A stretch of DNA of 64,000 bases, taken from assembly GCA_028278335.1 (NCBI GenBank), contig JANQEN010000188.1:1-64000 (forward strand), given 5' to 3'. The first letter of the stretch is position 1. Each line of letters begins with the position of its first letter. Under the pieces are notes generated by a model. It was given only the letters and a program-made list of their open reading frames with translations. It made no database searches and was not told where the DNA came from. A program made the translations under genes and the position numbers. Below are positions 63,187 to 64,000 of this stretch, in pieces. The stretch is from Chitinivibrionales bacterium (lineage in GTDB: Bacteria; Fibrobacterota; Chitinivibrionia; Chitinivibrionales; JANQEN01).

Positions 63187-64000
63187 ATGAAGTTTAAAGG
63201 TGGGTTCAATGTTCGACTAAGAGGCGAACCATCTCACTCTATAAAACCCCTCCCCCAATGTAACACCTTAGAGCTTCCACTAACTTCAACACGATTTAAT
63301 TTCTCTATAGTTTTAGTAAAACCAGGTGAATTAGTCTTTCCTGGTGATAGAATCGCAATAGATTCGGACAACTTTTCATTACCCCTCTTGGCTCCCTGCA
63401 AAGGAACAGTAAATCTTGATTTAAAAGGCAAAATTATTGCACTTGAGTCGATCCAACAAATGGATAGTACGGCCATTGATATAAAAAAAGATATGCCCGA
63501 GCGGTATCAATCACAGGGTGTATTTGGAGAGACACGATATACCCTTGTTCGACTTGGTGCATGGCAATTACTGTTTGACACAAAAAATGGATCTGTTCCG
63601 GATCCTCTGGATAAACCTCAAACAATCATAGTCTCTCTTTTGTCTTTGGAACCCTTTTCTTTACATCCTGATGTTCTTCTTAAAGAGCGTTTATCAGAGT
63701 TTATTCATGGGCTTAAATGCCTCTATTCATTAATTGGGGATAAAAAAATTTATTTAATCCTGCCAAATATAAAATCAAAAAGTATAGACCAATGCTACAA
63801 TGATTTATACCGTAATAATTTAATTAGGCTTGTGAAGGTCCCTGCAAAATATCCTTACTCTGAACCGGAGTATGTAGCACAAGCTCTTCCCGAATTTGAT
63901 AATAGCCCTGGATCTGCGCCAATCTGGGCAACCTCTGTGGAGGGTGTCCTTGCCATAGACCAGGCATTGACCATTTCCCACCCCTATCTGCATCGTCATA
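63187..64000 (+). CDS. NqrA-like subunit of Na+-translocating NADH:quinone reductase (3' end outside window)
   Basis: An open frame from the ATG at 63187 (GGGGAAG upstream) to the window end, at least 271 residues. LAPCKGTVNL and TRYTLVRLGAWQLLF followed by PDPLDKPQTIIVSLLSLEPFSLHPDVLL matches the NqrA pattern, though the N-terminal motif is diverged; an RnfC-like protein is the alternative. Other nqr subunits would be expected just beyond the window. Confidence 0.7.
   Translation, partial: MKFKGGFNVRLRGEPSHSIKPLPQCNTLELPLTSTRFNFSIVLVKPGELVFPGDRIAIDSDNFSLPLLAPCKGTVNLDLKGKIIALESIQQMDSTAIDIKKDMPERYQSQGVFGETRYTLVRLGAWQLLFDTKNGSVPDPLDKPQTIIVSLLSLEPFSLHPDVLLKERLSEFIHGLKCLYSLIGDKKIYLILPNIKSKSIDQCYNDLYRNNLIRLVKVPAKYPYSEPEYVAQALPEFDNSPGSAPIWATSVEGVLAIDQALTISHPYLHRH

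Overview
The window reads as a chromosomal stretch of an anaerobic, Gram-negative, polysaccharide-degrading bacterium, most likely Fibrobacterota (Chitinivibrionia/Chitinispirillum-like). The strongest pointers are a TIGR02147-family regulator (a family expanded in Fibrobacter succinogenes) in an operon with a lipoprotein, secreted enzymes ending in FlgD-like/type IX-style sorting domains, and twin OmpA proteins with thrombospondin-type-3 repeats. Anaerobic metabolism is suggested by a giant 2-hydroxyacyl-CoA dehydratase activator, an OadA/PycB-type carboxyltransferase and an NqrA-like subunit. The taxonomic call is an inference; there is no rRNA or tRNA gene in the window.

1-4600 is an accessory island. 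It holds an AbiL-like ATPase + RloB (TOPRIM-like) defence pair whose second gene has an in-frame TGA at codon 10, an IS200/IS605 element with its RBS-masking hairpin, a 3 x 63-bp tandem repeat, and two cassette-like genes (DUF6678-like, pRiA4b ORF-3-like), each followed by an attC-like palindrome.

4600-32950 is a secreted carbohydrate-degradation region peppered with foldback and dispersed repeats: three sulfatases (one Ser-type, two Cys-type), a GH16 enzyme with FN3 and F5/8C modules, a GH9-like enzyme, a subtilisin-like protease, a GT-C-like membrane protein, a DUF4332 protein and the 1449-residue acyl-CoA dehydratase activator. Two LacI-type palindromes sit upstream of the first sulfatase and of the GH9-like gene. 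The most striking item is at 26136-27131: a secreted thioredoxin-fold (Omp28-like) gene in which the first Cys of the CxxC motif is an in-frame TGA followed at once by a GC-rich hairpin, i.e. a candidate selenoprotein with a UxxC site.

33585-41971 holds a small membrane protein, a secreted NlpC/CHAP-like + H-type-lectin protein, a methyltransferase/TetR unit with two matching palindromic operators, a DJ-1/PfpI protein, a DUF6340-like lipoprotein, a DUF2235 hydrolase and a PAS-GGDEF cyclase.

42206-64000 is mostly housekeeping: ffh-rpsP-rimM-trmD-rplS, two overlapping cyclic-nucleotide-binding-domain genes and a SpoU methylase, a second GGDEF protein, an MpsC/DUF2294 protein, accD-accA-oadA (the last with an AccB-like tail), an HDOD protein, tandem OmpA-TSP3 proteins, an NMT1/SsuABC-type ABC transporter, tatA, and the start of an nqrA-like gene running off the end.
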